Source: Leucocoprinus leucothites
Lineage: Eukaryota; Basidiomycota; Agaricomycetes; Agaricales; Agaricaceae
Reading direction: 5' to 3'
Length of the DNA stretch: 64,000 nt
Assembly: GCA_013368445.1 (NCBI GenBank)
Contig: JAACJO010000007.1
Span: forward strand, 2,170,001 to 2,234,000
Part shown: piece after piece, positions 22,473 to 36,002 of the stretch
How positions within the stretch are numbered: the stretch's first letter is position 1
Layout: every line of letters begins with the position of its first letter
Translations under genes and position numbers: made by a program
Notes under the pieces: generated by a model
Databases searched by the model: none
What the model saw: only the letters and a program-made list of their open reading frames with translations
Told to the model about the DNA's origin: nothing

Positions 22473-24290
22473 ATGCAGGCCCAATACAACATCGCCCCGC
22501 CATCCTGCCCGTCGTCCATAGATTACTACCACACCATCGCCAGTCCATACTCCACAATCCATGACCAATATTTCGCGACAGGCGGAGATAATTTTTCTGG
22601 CAGCTTCTCGAGAGGATCATCGCTTGCGTACCCACATGAGGACTATCGATACATGACCGACCGCGGAGGCCCGTCGTCTACTGCTACTACTGCTGATGGC
22701 GTTGCAGCAGTCCTTTCCCCGGCGTCTGTATACGCGCCCAGTACCACTACGACTAGTATGACCTTTGGCGCCACCGGATTGGGATACCCCGAGACCGACA
22801 ACAGTGTTACTACTACTACGATTGATACTGCGTCTATGTCTGCATCTGGCAGAGAACCTTATTGTCACCCCGAGGACATACCGGCAACGTACGAGCAAAC
22901 CCAAGGATGGCAATGGGAATGCCACTCGACGGCTCCAGGACAGGCAGCTATGGTTCCAGGCTCGCACCCTCATCCACATCCCCTTGTACATCCACAGCTG
23001 CACGTTCCAGTGCTTCCTCAGCTTCCTAGCACCACTGCTAGGTCATCTGGAGCACTACCACCTGACTCAGCGTTTTTGGAGCTGACATCGACGATTAAAA
23101 GCGCGGTTACGGTGGGGCAAGCGCAGAATTATCGTCCTGTGCGCTCTCCCACCGCTCAGTTACCTACACCTGCTGCGATGGCCGTTTTATTGAATCCGAG
23201 TGGACATGGACGAGCGCAGACACCTCAGGGTGCTATGGATCCTGCTGGGTTGTCGTCCCAACAGCCGCCTCCTGCGATGATACAGATGCCCTCTAGTGTG
23301 GCGGACGCTACTGCCCTGATGCCTGTTCCTGATATTTTATCGCGGGAGAAGAAGCATGCTTGTACGATGTGTCATAAACGGTCAGTCGAGTCTGGGTAGC
23401 CAGTCGAGTTTTGCGCGGTGCTAATGCTATTCGTTCGTTTATGTAGATTTGATCGACCCAGCACGCTGAGAAAGGTAAGTACATGGCTTATGGGTTAAAG
23501 GTGGAGGAGAAGACACTGACTTTTTCGCGTGTCTGCGCGGAATATAGCATCTCCTCGTGCACACTGGTGAAAAGGGTGAGTTTGATGAACGTCATCTTTT
23601 GGAGCCTTCGAGGAAACTCAAGTGCCATGTTCTCTCTCAGCGTTTGTTTGTGAAACTTGTGGCCGTCGATTCGGCGTGGCGTCGAATCTGAACCGGCACG
23701 TCCGCAGGTGCATCTTAAAGCCAGTGAACGCCGCTCCCACAGCTGCAACAGCTTCTTCTTCTTCCTCCACCTCCCCGTCAGTGAGTGGTAGTGGCACACC
23801 ATCCAATATGTCCCCCGATCGTGACACACCTGCTGCTGCGAAGGCAGGAGCATCGAAGCGCGGTCGTGCATTATCGGCCACTGGATCGACTTCGAGCTCC
23901 TTGTCTTCGTCCTCTAATCTGTCACCGACCCAAAAGGGTGGCACTGATGGGACTACTAGCCAAAAACCACCTGGTCAGAAACGCCGTAGACGCGCTCCGT
24001 CACCATCATTTTGGATTCCGTGGTCATTGAGAGCGTTCAATTTGGCTTGTGAAGAGTTTTATCGATCGACACCGGTGCCTTTGCCGGCGGTGAAGAGGAT
24101 TTTGCCAAGGGAGGAGAGGGATTCTTGGGATGAGAATGTGGCGTCGAGGCCTTATCACCCTATTGAGTGGAAGGGTGTACTTCCTGGACCTGGATTTGGA
24201 CCTGGATTGGGATTGGGCGGGAAGGATGTTCGGAATATCAATTTTGGTGGAAGTGGAGGGATCATGCTTGGACGAGTTCTTGTGTTTTGA
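22473..24290 (+). CDS. C2H2 zinc-finger transcription factor
   Basis: The protein has 537 residues in four exons: 22473-23380, 23447-23474 (28 nt), 23548-23575 (28 nt) and 23641-24290. The first about 290 residues are low-complexity (Ser, Thr, Pro, His). The zinc-finger pair is assembled across the three introns. Finger 1 runs from CTMCHKRF to HLLVH and is joined by the classic TGEKAF linker. Finger 2 runs CETCGRRFGVASNLNRH and ends in Cys instead of His (C2HC). After the fingers come Ser-rich spacers and a helical/Pro-rich tail (PSFWIPWSLRAFN) that recurs in basidiomycete C2H2 factors. It should act in the nucleus as a sequence-specific regulator; targets are unknown. Confidence 0.88.
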
Positions 24291-24725
24291 TTTGGAGGGA
24301 TTCCTAGGATTTATGAAAGAGGATGAATGATGTGACGATTTTGATGAAGATACCACACTTGCTCCGCTTTGTCTGGATGTGATACCGCTTTTTCTTGCTC
24401 TAGACGTTTGGTGATTTTGTCTTCGATGTTTCTCCTTTCTCCTTCTGCTTTTCCGAAATTAGGCTGCTTATGATACGTATTCCCTACAAATACAAGTACG
24501 AAATCCTCGACTTACCCAAAATCGTTGTTACAGGACAATTATATAAACGCTATTGTACTAGCATAGACATTCGCTGTATTCTTGGACTTGTAAAAGATAG
24601 AAAAATGTACTCGCAATCGCAAGAAACGCAATGATGCCTCAGAACAAACAGAGTCAAATATCGCGTTCTCCGTGACCCATCATTATCCTCAACTCCATTT
24701 CGTGTATCAAGGGTCCCCAAGAAAA
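24291..24725. other. Intergenic region before the RSC-like gene
   Basis: It contains the 3' flank of the zinc-finger gene and the promoter of the bromodomain gene. No additional gene is seen. Confidence 0.4.
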
Positions 24726-27720
24726 ATGCCGATATCTGCAGCACAGAAGACTGCCATAGAGGAAGTCCTAAGCACTCTGCTAGGTATGCACTCGTCGCGG
24801 GGGAAGCGGCCTCTCTGTGGGATGTTTATGGAGCTGGTTGATCGCGAGGAATGGCCGCATTATTACGAGGTACCCTCACGGCTTTTGATCTATACTTGGT
24901 CACTTACCATTGTTCAGGTTATACCAGAACCGCGCTGCATTAACAACATCAAGGCTGGGCTCGAGAAGGGGCGGTATAAAGAGGCGTCAGACGTATACAC
25001 AGACCTGTCTCTCGTCTTCTGGAATGCATTATTTTACAATGAGCCCAAAAGTCAAATAGCATTCGATGCAGAGACGCTCAAGGTTCGTGGCGCCCTTGTG
25101 ATGTATTTTATTGTTCAAACAAAATGGCTATCAGAAAGCATTGGTGAATGAGTGGAAGAAGAAGGGGGTGCTTTCTCTGCCCCGCACATCACCGCCGCCT
25201 TCGTCAGCACAAAAGGTCCACGCTACCGTCACTGATCAACAACCTGAACGTCTTGCCAAATCCAAACCTGCTGCACAACCGCGACAAACAAGCTCTCAGC
25301 CTCATACCGCCACCACCACCACCGCTACCACCGCCACCCCTGCACCATCAACTTCGAAAATGGCGCGCTCGACTCCTGTGCCGAGTACGAGTACGACGAC
25401 TCTCGCGAAGCCTGTACCAATCCGACCAAAATCTTTGCAAAGACAGGCCTCAGCAGACGTGGAGATTGATATTATGGGGGAGGACGAGACGACTGGAGAG
25501 GAGATGGTGCCTGAGCGGGACCCAGAGAGTGAAGAGATCGTGAAACAGTTGGAGAAGGGTTTGCCGAGATGGCCTGGGTTTGGCGAGCAGGGATGGATGG
25601 AGGAAGTGACACCGGTACGTTTGATGCTGTAAGCTGTAGAGGTTTTGGTTAACCTTGGGTACAGGACAAGATGCTGGAGCTTGTACAAGCCATCAAGAAT
25701 TATAAGGATATCGTGTACGTTTGTTCATTGCAAATGTGTTCTTCAAATAAATGCTAATTCTCAGTCAGTGGTAATAAGCTATCCGTGTCGCTAGAAGATG
25801 TCCCTGAAGAGTCGACAATACCACATCTGTCGTATACGACCCCACTCTCCCTCAAACTTATCGAGGCACGCCTGCTTCCTTAGTATCCATGTCACTGATC
25901 TCAAAATAACTTGTCTATAGTCACGAGCGCGAAGCAAGGAATACAAAGACGCGAAAGAGTTTGATAAAGACATGGCTCGGTTATTTGAAAAGGCTCGACG
26001 GTATCATGAACCAAGCAGCGAAGCCTACGGCCACATCCTCCTATTGCAGCGTTTATTCCAAGCGCTCACATCACCGAATCCGCCTCCAGGGCCTCCTTTT
26101 GTCTCAACACAGAATTTTGCCGCCTTGCGCGCTGGACCAGGGACGACGAAACCAGTACACGGAGGTGATGCAGATGGTGTTAGTGGAGTAACAACACACC
26201 GTGTCTTGACAAGAGATCGGAAATTTGTTGACGAAGTGCACTACAAGGGTTGGAGTCTGAAGCTAGCTGATTGGGTGCATCTGAGTAATCCAGACGATCC
26301 TAGTCGGCCTATCATTGCTCAGGTGTTCCGGTGTTGGATATCAGAAGAAGCGTGAGTTCTTGATATTCGAATTTGTGAATCATTGTGTATGGGTTCTGAC
26401 GCAACTTCATTGCATTGTTGTAGTACGAAGGCGGGGCAGCCGGGCATTACTGTCTCGTGGTATTACCGACCGGAACAGGTACGGCCCAATCTTTATGGGC
26501 TTGGGCTATATTTACCATTTGATAGACATTTCATCCCTCCGAGCGGAAATTCTGGGAGGGAGAAGTATTCAAAACAAGTGAGCGCTCATTCCTTCTTTCA
26601 GCCTGCTCTCTACGGACAGCCTCCAACCAAACACTAACACACAACACCCACGCACAGGTCACTTCGCCGATCATCCAGTGGAGGATATCATTGAAAAAAT
26701 TGCATGTCAATTCACAGCTCGTCATATCCGCGGGCGTCCACGACCTCCGTACTGGTACCTCGGATTCCCACTCTATGTCTGCGACTCGCGCTACAATGAC
26801 CGTGACCGCGTGTTTGTGAAAATCAAGAATTGGAATTCGTGCATACCGGAGGAAGTGCGCAAGAGTACCGAGTTCATGCCGATCTATCCTTTTGAAAGAA
26901 CTGTTTACCCGATAAGGTATCCGAGTCCATTTTTGACCAAGGGAAACAAAGTGAAGGGTCCCGGGGGGATTACACCTTCTGCGCCCGTCGCCGAGGAAGG
27001 AGGGGATATGGAGAAGGTGACGGCGAATGCAAATACGAAAAAGGTGTCTGGGGGAGATACCGCTGGACCTAGTAAAGGGCAGTATATTGGACCGTCGACA
27101 ATGACAGTAACAGCGACTACTACACACAATGCTCTTTCAGGATCTGCTGCACCAACACCACAACCACAATTGCAGCAGCTGCCAGTACAACAACAGCCCC
27201 AAGCGGTTGTACAGCCTTATCGACCACCCGGGCCTGACAGATCGGTGATTACAGCCGTTGGAGGAGCATCAGCTCAAGGAAGTAGCATCCAAGTGGAGAA
27301 GTTACCTCCCGAGACGAGTGAGTTCCTTCCCTCAACTTCGGATGATGGTTGCTAAAAAGGGATATGTTTTTCTTTCCCTCTATTAATTCTCGAATGGCAG
27401 CCAAGCACTTTGATCGCGATCCCTTTACGAATGAAATGCTGTGGTTTTCAGCTCCTCCCGTTGATGTTGCTCGTCCACCGTCCACCAAGCATAGTTTGAC
27501 GTATTTGCACTTTTTGGCAACGAAGCGGAAACGGGAGAGGGAGCAACAGCGGCCTGATGACGTTAATGGTACCATCACGAATAGTGGTGGTGAACATGAG
27601 GGTGTAGGTGATGGCCTGGAGTCGGCATCTAGCAAACGGCCGAAGGTACAACACGAAGTACAGCCTACGGTGAGAGAAGCTATGAGGAAATTATGGGTAG
27701 AGATGGCTATGGATATCTAA
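24726..27720 (+). CDS. RSC1/RSC2-like chromatin remodeller subunit (two bromodomains, BAH)
   Basis: The protein has 817 residues in ten exons: 24726-24869, 24918-25082, 25135-25614, 25665-25714, 25769-25865, 25921-26351, 26424-26478, 26526-26577, 26658-27317 and 27401-27720; all phases agree. Bromodomain 1 lies at about 1-110 (PHYYEVIPEP...FYNEP, with the acetyl-lysine Asn). A Pro/Thr linker and a second, more diverged bromodomain follow (ESRARSKEYKDAKEFDKDM). A BAH domain comes next (HYKGWSLKLADWVHLSN...VSWYYRPEQTFHP). The conserved zone after it (HFADHPVEDIIEKIACQF, RPPYWYLGFPLYVCDSRYND) is typical of Rsc1/Rsc2. The role inferred from the family is acetyl-histone targeting of the RSC-type SWI/SNF remodeller. 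The intron 25866-25920 has a GC donor in the only frame that works. The start ATG precedes bromodomain 1. Confidence 0.92.
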
Positions 27721-30029
27721 ATCTTCTCGAGTCGTAGAGTAATTTCGTTTCGTGTTGGGAGATTTGTACTTCGTTGCTTTTTACTATGGTAGTATTTTCT
27801 TGATTTCCACTGGGCTTGGTAATTCCATCTGATGTGAGTAATTATTATTAACAGCATAACCTGTTCTTTTGTCAAAAAATTCCGACTTGATATTCTATGT
27901 CACTTGCAATCAGCTGTTTTATCATGAAGATCCTGTTCGTATTGGCTTGGGAAATGACGATGGAGGTGAGACGGAGGCTCGGGGTCGCGTGGACAAAATG
28001 ATGAACACTGATCAGGGCTGATTGGGGAAAAAGAGTTCTGAATGCATGAATGCTTTGAGCTAAATATGTTTGATCAGAGAATGAACGATGATGGTCAATT
28101 GCTCTGGGGTCCTTCAGAGATAAAGATCATCTTGGGTTATCCTAGTTGAACCGGATTGGTATACTAGTTCTCAAGAAGTAGGCTGGAAGCACTTTCGAAG
28201 CATTCATGAATCGGGCAGGACCTCGCCGATGATGTTCTTTTTCCTCCGTCCGTTTCCCAGCAGCCAGCTAGGGGCTTCGGTATTTAGGTGACCAGTGGTT
28301 CAGCATGGACATGTCAGATGATGATGGTCTTCGCCGCTCTCTCTTCCTGGCCCGCAGTCCAGTGGCTTCATCGGTCGGGGAATCATCGGTCATCCAAGTC
28401 GCGTTGGTAGGAGCACGGCATTCAGGGGGTCGGTTGCTTGCTACTCACGTTTACGAGATGGGGATTGAGCTTCCAAAGTGAGGTCACTTGATGATCGGCG
28501 ACTACTGAGGTACATGTCAGTAGGTATGTAGATGAAAACTTTGAGAGTGCTTCGACTTGAGCACGCCTTGACAAGGGCAGATTGTATGCCATAGACCAGC
28601 ACATCTCACAGCTGCTGGAGGTAGCTTCCTAACCCTGACTCTGGAAAACATATCGGTCGGAGGAAGGCCGGTTTACGGCAGACATTTAGCACCGTGACCG
28701 AAAGACCTGCTAGAACCCAGAACGCTCCAAAGCGTGAATTCCTCACGTCAAGTGCGAGAAAACCCTCGGCCTTGACATACCCGTATGGCGATTACCAGCC
28801 CGTAGATCTGGATCAAGGGCTCTAATGGCCACCAGGCGCCGTAGACGTAGGCGTTCCGCTTCGTACATGCTTATGTCTGACCTTCTTCGAGTCGTCATTC
28901 ATCTCGGTCATAACCTGCTTTCTTCCCATTTCATTTAGTGCCGCACGGAACCATTAATGAAGTAATCCCATCCCTCGAGCGCTTTGGGAGTACATTCATT
29001 AAGAGACTCTCACAGTATTGGTAGAAAATCACTTGTTGGAGAACTTTGTGTTGGTGAAGAAGTTCAGGAGCAGATGGCTTTCCGGGAGGAAGCTGCTTTA
29101 AATAAACAATTGCCCTGTTATTGGCCGCATTTGTCGGACGAGTCAGAATCACGCACTGATCGATGATCATGGGGCCTACCATATTCTATCGCTTGCTAAA
29201 CATCACTCTTCATTTATCCATATCCTCCAACCAGCTTGTTTCCCTGTTTGTAGTGCGTTATCTTTAGATATCATAACTGATTGTTATGACGAGCATGTGG
29301 TTGTGCTCGAAGGCGTTCACTCTGGTTTCCCCGAGTCCAGCGCCCAGCTTAAACGCGACAATTGAAGCGACTGGGCGTTCGAGATTCGTTTCATTCCGGC
29401 AAGGGTTTCTATGTTTTTGGGATTATCGCCGGACGCCATGCGCCACATGGCCCGCGTCAAGAACTATGCAAACGTTGTGTCATTTGTTCTTCTTGTGGCT
29501 CTCCGAAATCAAGATGTTACCAACTTCACGACAAGCATATCGCTTTTTTAATTGGCCGTTCTTGCAAGAAGCAGAAAAAGTGGGCAGATATTCACAGGTT
29601 TGGTTATAAATCTCACAAGGGAAAACGGCATGACAAGCAGAATCATGAATACCGGCCCGTTTGATGGTGTCACCGTCTGGGGTCCAGGACAGCCCAGGAT
29701 GAGCGTCAATCGGGAAAAAGAACTCTCCTTGCACTTGGTTCAGCCGATTAGGCTAACGTGTCGCCCTTAGTCCCCTGTGTTTGTGACGACTATCATCTTA
29801 TCCCCAAGCCTGTCACTGCCTCGCACAGACGCTGGGGTTACTACTGTTTGTGCCACCCTTTCTCCTTGGCTTTTAACCTTGACCACCATCTGCGCCCACA
29901 AGCACTACCCTTCCTCTGCCAGCATTTTGAGTGACCTGCACCCCCGGCCTGGGCACTCCTGACCCATCCCACGATTGATACTCGTCAACTTCACGAATCC
30001 AGTAGTCCAGCCACGACAGTGAAAGCAAG
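27721..30029. other. Long intergenic region
   Basis: About 2.3 kb without a supported gene. Short plus-strand frames around 29286-29770 have no family match and no splice context. No terminal repeats or transposase-like segments were found. Confidence 0.4.
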
Positions 30030-31846
30030 ATGAGAGGGATGAACGCCTTGAAGTTTGGAGGGGTTAGTGGGGTGCTACTGGCAATGGTTGGCGAGGGAAT
30101 GGGGACGGTATTCCAGAGAGCTTTCCAGACGAACGCGACCTGCACCCCTAGTAACGGAGAAGATTGGATTTGGATGGATAATGCACAACACCAATCCCCT
30201 TGCCTCACAGCTGCGTACACCATTGGGCCTTGTGCTTCCCTAAGTGAGTGTTCAGTACATACTCTTCGATCCGGGTAACCCTGACTGTGTGGAAGATTAC
30301 AACGTACCGGCCCTCACTGGAAGCGACCAATATGGGCCGCCAGCTAATAGCACTGTCAACGCTTGTATTTGGTATGTCTTACCAACACCAGTTTAGTAGC
30401 GTTCAACTCATCAAATAGTAGCTCTTGGGCAGTTTATAACTTACTCAGCGCATGCACGCTCTGCCAAGGCCACCAGAGCAGCATACCATCGTGTGTATCG
30501 TGTTCTTGTCATCTTGGCGACGCTGATCACCCAGGTTAGTTGGACTAGCTGGATTCAAAATTGCGGAGGCTCTGTGTCGTCAACTCGGTGAGTCAATGGT
30601 GTATTTGCATAATATCCTTGTTAAAGCCTGGTGTAGACCGTATCCCGAAAATGTTACAATCCCACAAGACATTACTTTCCCCAACTGGGCGGCCCAGAAT
30701 CGTAAGATGGTTCCTGGGATTCGAACCAAGTTGTCCTACTGATGAATTTCAACAGCTACATCGTGGCCAGAGCAGCGCTTCGATGGAAATGCAGCCAAAA
30801 CCTATGCTGTACAACGTGAGTACAATGTAGGATGATCACTCTCCGGTCTAACATATCCTTCAGGTCCCGGCGATTGGACTGATCCCTCGTCTCCGAAAGC
30901 GAGTCAGAGCACGAAGCATGGGAGTAACGTCGGTGCCATTGCAGGAGGTGTCGTTGGGGGTGTCGTGGTGCTTGCGATCGGGATAGCTGCTGCGCTTTTC
31001 TTGTATTGTCGCAACCAAAAGCGGAAAGCTCAACCAGGACAAGAGGTACCTCAGATGGCTCAAAGCCCCTTCGACCACCACGTTCGCAGCCCATCCGACC
31101 TCTCAGCAAGAACTGGTTTGGTTTACTCCCCCTTTAGCCACGCCTCTTCACCTTCCGATGGTTCCATCGCACGACTTTTGAACAGTCCGACGACACTCTA
31201 TACGCACAACAGCAGCCGAAACTCCTTTGCCCAAGACTCATTCATGTTATCGTATGCCGGCACGCCTCCCCCTCAACAAGGGATCCCAACACCCTCCAAT
31301 ACCTTCATGACGTTCAACGGTGCTGTCTCCCCGTTCACACTTGAGAGACCCTCTTCTCAAAGTCCCCCACTGAGCGGTCACGACAGAAAGCGGTCTGAAG
31401 CTTCAACACATATGACAGAAGCGAATGGGGTATCCCTGGCATCACTGAATCGTAGTCCCATGAACCCGCCTGCGTATACTGAAGCACATAACACTCGTGG
31501 TGATTTTTCATCCCAAGCCCCCGATCAAGCTTCGACCTACGGCAGCTCCTCGTCAATAATCACCACACCCTCGACCAATCCTTTCAGACGACCCCACGAG
31601 AAAAGCCCATCCGTGGGTACAGTGAACTCAAACGAGCCAACTACAGGTGTCATTCGGACCCAGGGAGGTTCCGCAAGCTTGGGTGGTGCCATGGAATTCA
31701 TCACTCGAATGAATGACACCCCTGACACGTCAGGCGCAATCCCTGCTTACACTGGCCCTGGCCCAAGCACAGCTGCGCCGCGAGATGAAAAGCGAAGAAG
31801 ACCGACGATCACAAATCAAACACCTGATGAGGATGCTCACCAATAA
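30030..31846 (+). CDS. Single-pass membrane protein with Cys-rich ectodomain, copy 1
   Basis: Architecture: a hydrophobic N-terminus (secretion signal); a Cys-rich ectodomain with motifs CLTAAYTIGPC, YNVPALTG, CSWAVYNLLSACTLC and SWIQNCGG; a Gly/Val transmembrane helix introduced by GAIAGGVVGG and closed by YCRNQKRK; and a Ser/Pro/Thr-rich cytoplasmic tail of about 280 residues. This is a recurrent Agaricomycete surface-protein design without known function. Coding exons include 30030-30243, 30296-30371 and 30422-30494, then three further small exons, and a last exon from about 30865 to the stop at 31846. The Cys spacing matches the copy that starts at 33785. It could act as a wall sensor, but that is speculation. 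Confidence 0.78.
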
Positions 31847-33784
31847 GTATTGATGACTATATGACTTTCACTGTGTTTTTCTCTTCGTTTTCGCGCTGAG
31901 GCCTTAGGCGGATCTACAGGGACTTTTATAAAATTTATTTCAGTTGCACGCACTAGTTATTGTTTCTGTTTGTGGCTTACCTGTTGTCATTCTCCTAATT
32001 ATTCCCTTAGTGTTACTTCGTTTATTCTCACTATTTCATGATTTCCTCTTAGGTCACCACCAGCCTGCCATTCCCTTTGTTTGGGGTTCTCGGGGTGCAG
32101 ATTCATCTTTGAAACATGTACTACGTATGTAACGTTTTGTGAAAGGATTGTGGCTTTTGCGGTTATAAAAGTTCATTGTAGCCTGTCTCAACACGTTCGC
32201 CTCGCAGAAACATGACGAAGAATGTAAATTATCGATGGATAAGAGCATGTCAAGTTCCTGTAATGCGGCATGTTCGTGCCTGAAATCCCGATGATTGAGC
32301 TCCGCGGGGGATGAAATGAGTGCCTGACAGTGACATGACGCGCTCCTACAAATCAAAGCTCGGAAACAAATCAGAAACGTGATGTACTGTTAGTTACCAT
32401 TCAATGTTCAACGTTCAACTTCCACTCTTATTTCCTTCTGGTTGACGACTGTACTTTCAGCGAGAAGATGTTGACCAGATGCCTACTGGAGATCGCAAAA
32501 ACAACCTAGTCACGAAAATTCCATAGTCACCAGTGGATGTCCGGGATATTGTGACCACTTCAAAACTAAATACACAGTGCAGTCGTTGCCTCACATATCA
32601 TCCTCCTCTAACTCGATATCCCTTCAGGTCCTCCACCAATATGTGAATAGATAGGCTACGGAGCTTATAGAAATGCCAAACATAATCACAATGATGAACT
32701 CAAAGCACGACTCGGAGGTCTTTGACTTTGTCGACCGTAGTTTACGTTATCAAAGCCAACATTATCTCAACCATCTCAGGATTGGAAAGAACTTGGGCTA
32801 TATTATTCACCCCGAAAAGTACGTATAGTTACCAACATTTTGCACTTAATGATTCCACTCCTATGCCTCCAACGATTCCACCCCCGCTACTACATACACA
32901 TTGACATCTCCCAGCCAACTGAGCCCTCGCAGCCAACGCTGGCTGTATACCCAAACCACCTTTCGAATAGTCCCTTTGAGCGCCCCGACGCCATCTAGCA
33001 GAGCCCTGCCCCAACCTGCATTATCTTTCCACCTGCTATCAGTCGATTCTGCGCCCCCTTTTCAAATCTCCCGAACCCTTACTCATGTCGTTACTCAAGC
33101 ACTCTAGCACTCACCACCCACACTTCCAAAACCGCCTCACCCAAACCGGATCAGCCTCCCTACTCGCGAGCTTTACGGCGCCTTGCGAATACATATGCTG
33201 ATTGTTCTAAAAACCTTATGAGGCTCAAGGACACTTTCTCATTCGAAGACACGCTACACTCTTTGCCGATTGCAAATACGACTCGTTTTCCCTTGAGGCA
33301 ATGACTCTCCGAGCCTGAGCTCAAGATATTACTTGCTAAATTAGAAGGGTATCGTTGTTCAAATCTGCCGCTGTTCTTGCGAAGCCACGAGTTTTGATCA
33401 ATCCACAAGCGGTTTACGAACCTCACATGGGGAAGCCGGCATGTTGAGTTCTATGAATACACTGGTCCAGTGATGGCTTCAACCGGGGTCCTACACGAGC
33501 GTCTATCTGGACCTTCAAATGCCAGGTATCTCCGATCTGGCTGGCGATACTCCTGCCCTCTTTTTCTACTTGTGACTACTCTCATCTTTCCCAAGTGTAG
33601 TCCCATCCCTTTTCCCGGGCGCTGACTTAGCGTCGCAACAGCATCCCTAGGCTCCCTCTCTCGCTTCGTCAACCCCACTCCCTTCCAGCGTTTCAAAGCT
33701 CCCTTACGCTTCTATCCCCCAGCCTTTCAGAACACAGCCTAGGCTACAACAAAGCAAGAGCTTGGTCTTCAGGATCTCCGCAAG
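31847..33784. other. Intergenic region between the two membrane-protein paralogues
   Basis: About 1.9 kb separates the paralogues. I looked for a third, decayed copy and found no recognisable Cys-motif or transmembrane segment. Probably regulatory and untranslated sequence. Confidence 0.35.
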
Positions 33785-35604
33785 ATGTTGTGGAACAATC
33801 CATGTTTGATTGGTGTGGCTTGGATAGCCCTAGGAATGTTTGAAAAGACAGGGTGGTTACATGCTGCGGCTTTTGAATCAAATGCGTCGTGCTACTCGGA
33901 TGGATCTGAGGACTGGAGCTGGATGAATAATAAAAATGGATCCTCTCCCTGCCTTACAGCTGCAGCCGTCATTAACCCTTGTTACGGTCCTTGTAGGTTA
34001 AGTTGGCTCGTATTCTCCGAGCAGCGACTGACCTCTCACCTTTTTAAGCATATAATGTCCCACCCCTTCTTGGGGAGGATGGTTATGAGGCAGCAAATGG
34101 ATCTCACAATACCATCAATGGCTGTTATTGGTGTGTCGCTGCCACCTTCACAAATTTTGTGCTTCGTTCAGCTAATTTTCGTCTAGCTCATGGGCAACAT
34201 ACAATCTTCTTGCAGCATGTGCTACCTGTCAAAACCGAAGTGATAAAGTGCTCACGTATGCAAATCCGATTTTCCAGACTGACTGAAGTTTCTGATGAGC
34301 TGACCAGCTGGTTTAAATGGAGTGAAAAGTGCGGAAGTCAATTCACTTCCTCAAATCGGTAAGGCCGCCTCCGACACGCTCTTGTCCCAAGTAATGTCAT
34401 TACTAAACTATTGTAATACAGTCCCTACCCTTCCAATGCTTCGATTCCAGGAGATATGACATTCCCGAAATGGTCTGCTACCAACCGTGGGTGTAGTGTA
34501 TCTTCGCAGCCACATTACCTTTGTTGATTAACTTAAACAGCCAATCTATGGAGAGACGGAAGATTCAACGCTTCGGAGGCCAAAGCCAAAGAGGAATCCA
34601 GTGCGTCGGTGTCTGACAATGCAGCCACCCACTTCTTATGAACTCTACTAGACCCCGGTGATCTCTTAGACCCGTCAGAGGTGATGTCATCCCCAACTCC
34701 GGAGAAGAACTCGAATAGTGTTGGGGCAATCGCAGGGGGGGTCGTGGGAGGCATCGTCGTTATTGCATTTGGGATAGCTGCTGCCATTTTCTTGTACTGC
34801 CGCAGTCGAAGAAGGAAGGGCCAGCAGCTACGGCAGGGTCCCCATATGTCCCAAGGCCCCGTCGATCACCACGCTCGCAGCCCCTCCGATTTCTCGGCGA
34901 AATCATTTGGATCTGCCTTGCCCTACAACCCATTAGGCCATGCATCATTGCCCTCAAGTGGTTACGATAGTCGAATTTTGAACAGTCCAACAACTTTTCG
35001 TACCCATAATACCAGCAGGGGGTCTCTCGTCCATGAGTCCCTTGCTGCGTCAGTTTCATACGCAGGGACTCCCCCACCCCAGCAAGGAAACCCGAATCAG
35101 CCAAACGTTATTATGACGTCCCATGGTGTTGTTATCCCCTTCACGCTCGACAGGCCAACCTCATCCCAAGAGACACGGAGCGGTCATGAGAAGAAGAGGT
35201 CAGAGGCCTCAACAGGTGGCGTGTCCTCAACCACCACTCCCCATAGAGGTCCTATGAATCCACCAGCATACTCTGCAGCACCTCACGATCACGGCGATTT
35301 TTCATCTCAAGTCCCTGATCAGGCTTCAACTTATGATGGCTCCGCGTCGATCTTCACTACTCCATCGGACAATCCCTCGAGGCCGCATCACGAACGGGGC
35401 CTGTCATCGGGCACCATAGGCTCAAACCTGTCCACAACGACTGGCGGGCTCTGGACACACGCTGGCTCTGCTAGCCTGTCTGGAGCTGCAGATCTCATCA
35501 GCCAGATGAACCATGGAAGCGCACCTGGTCCTTCTGGAGAGACCCCTACTTATAGTGGGCCTAGCACAAACATGGTAGTGCCACGAGACGAAAAACGGGC
35601 TTAA
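33785..35604 (+). CDS. Single-pass membrane protein with Cys-rich ectodomain, copy 2
   Basis: This is a paralogue of the gene at 30030 with the same order of parts. It has a hydrophobic start (MLWNNPCLIGVAWIALGM), ectodomain motifs (SPCLTAAAVINPC, YNVPPLLGEDGY, CSWATYNLLAACATC, WFKWSEKCG), a transmembrane helix preceded by SVGAIAGGVVGG and closed by YCRSRRRKG, and a Ser/Pro/Thr-rich tail. Tail blocks recur in both copies (YAGTPPPQQG, GDFSSQ.PDQASTY, NPPAY). Introns interrupt the ectodomain at the same places as in copy 1. For example, both split the codon before the SWA motif. The last exon runs from about 34664 to the stop at 35604. The function is unknown; the conserved tail blocks suggest a shared cytoplasmic partner. 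Confidence 0.78.
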
Positions 35605-36002
35605 GGTACGATTGTGATTAGATGAGCGACACCTGTCAGTATATTTCGGTGACGTTTACTTTAAACACCTCACTTTTTTGCTAGAACGTTTCAAATTTAT
35701 AGCGTGAGGGACTGTATTATTCTCCTATATGTTTTACTGTATACTCTAGATCGCTTAAACATTTGTATTGTGCTTGAAGACTCGATGATGAACGCTGAAT
35801 AAGGAAACGGATGATCCTAGACAGACTGCAGCAAATTCATGTGTTGGATCTGGTTTTTATGGGACGTGATTCAAACCTGACAACCTTTCGTTGTCGCATA
35901 CATTAGAATGTCCAAAGTTTATTAGACTCGGGCGGCGAAAGCAATCTATATAACATAGGTCTGGTATGAAGCGTGATTTAATCCCGTGAAACCCAAGCAC
36001 TT
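35605..36002. other. Convergent intergenic region
   Basis: It lies between the 3' ends of membrane-protein copy 2 (+) and the GFA gene (-). AT-rich, with no exon or repeat that I can support. Confidence 0.4.

Noticed and set aside
27721..30029. A possible transposon relic in the long gene-poor gap
   Set aside because: I found no terminal repeats, target duplication or transposase/reverse-transcriptase motifs by eye.
30700..30760. A GGTTCGAATCCC-like T-loop motif on the minus strand, suggesting a tRNA
   Set aside because: It lies in a short intron of membrane-protein copy 1, and no matching acceptor stem or D-arm could be found around it.
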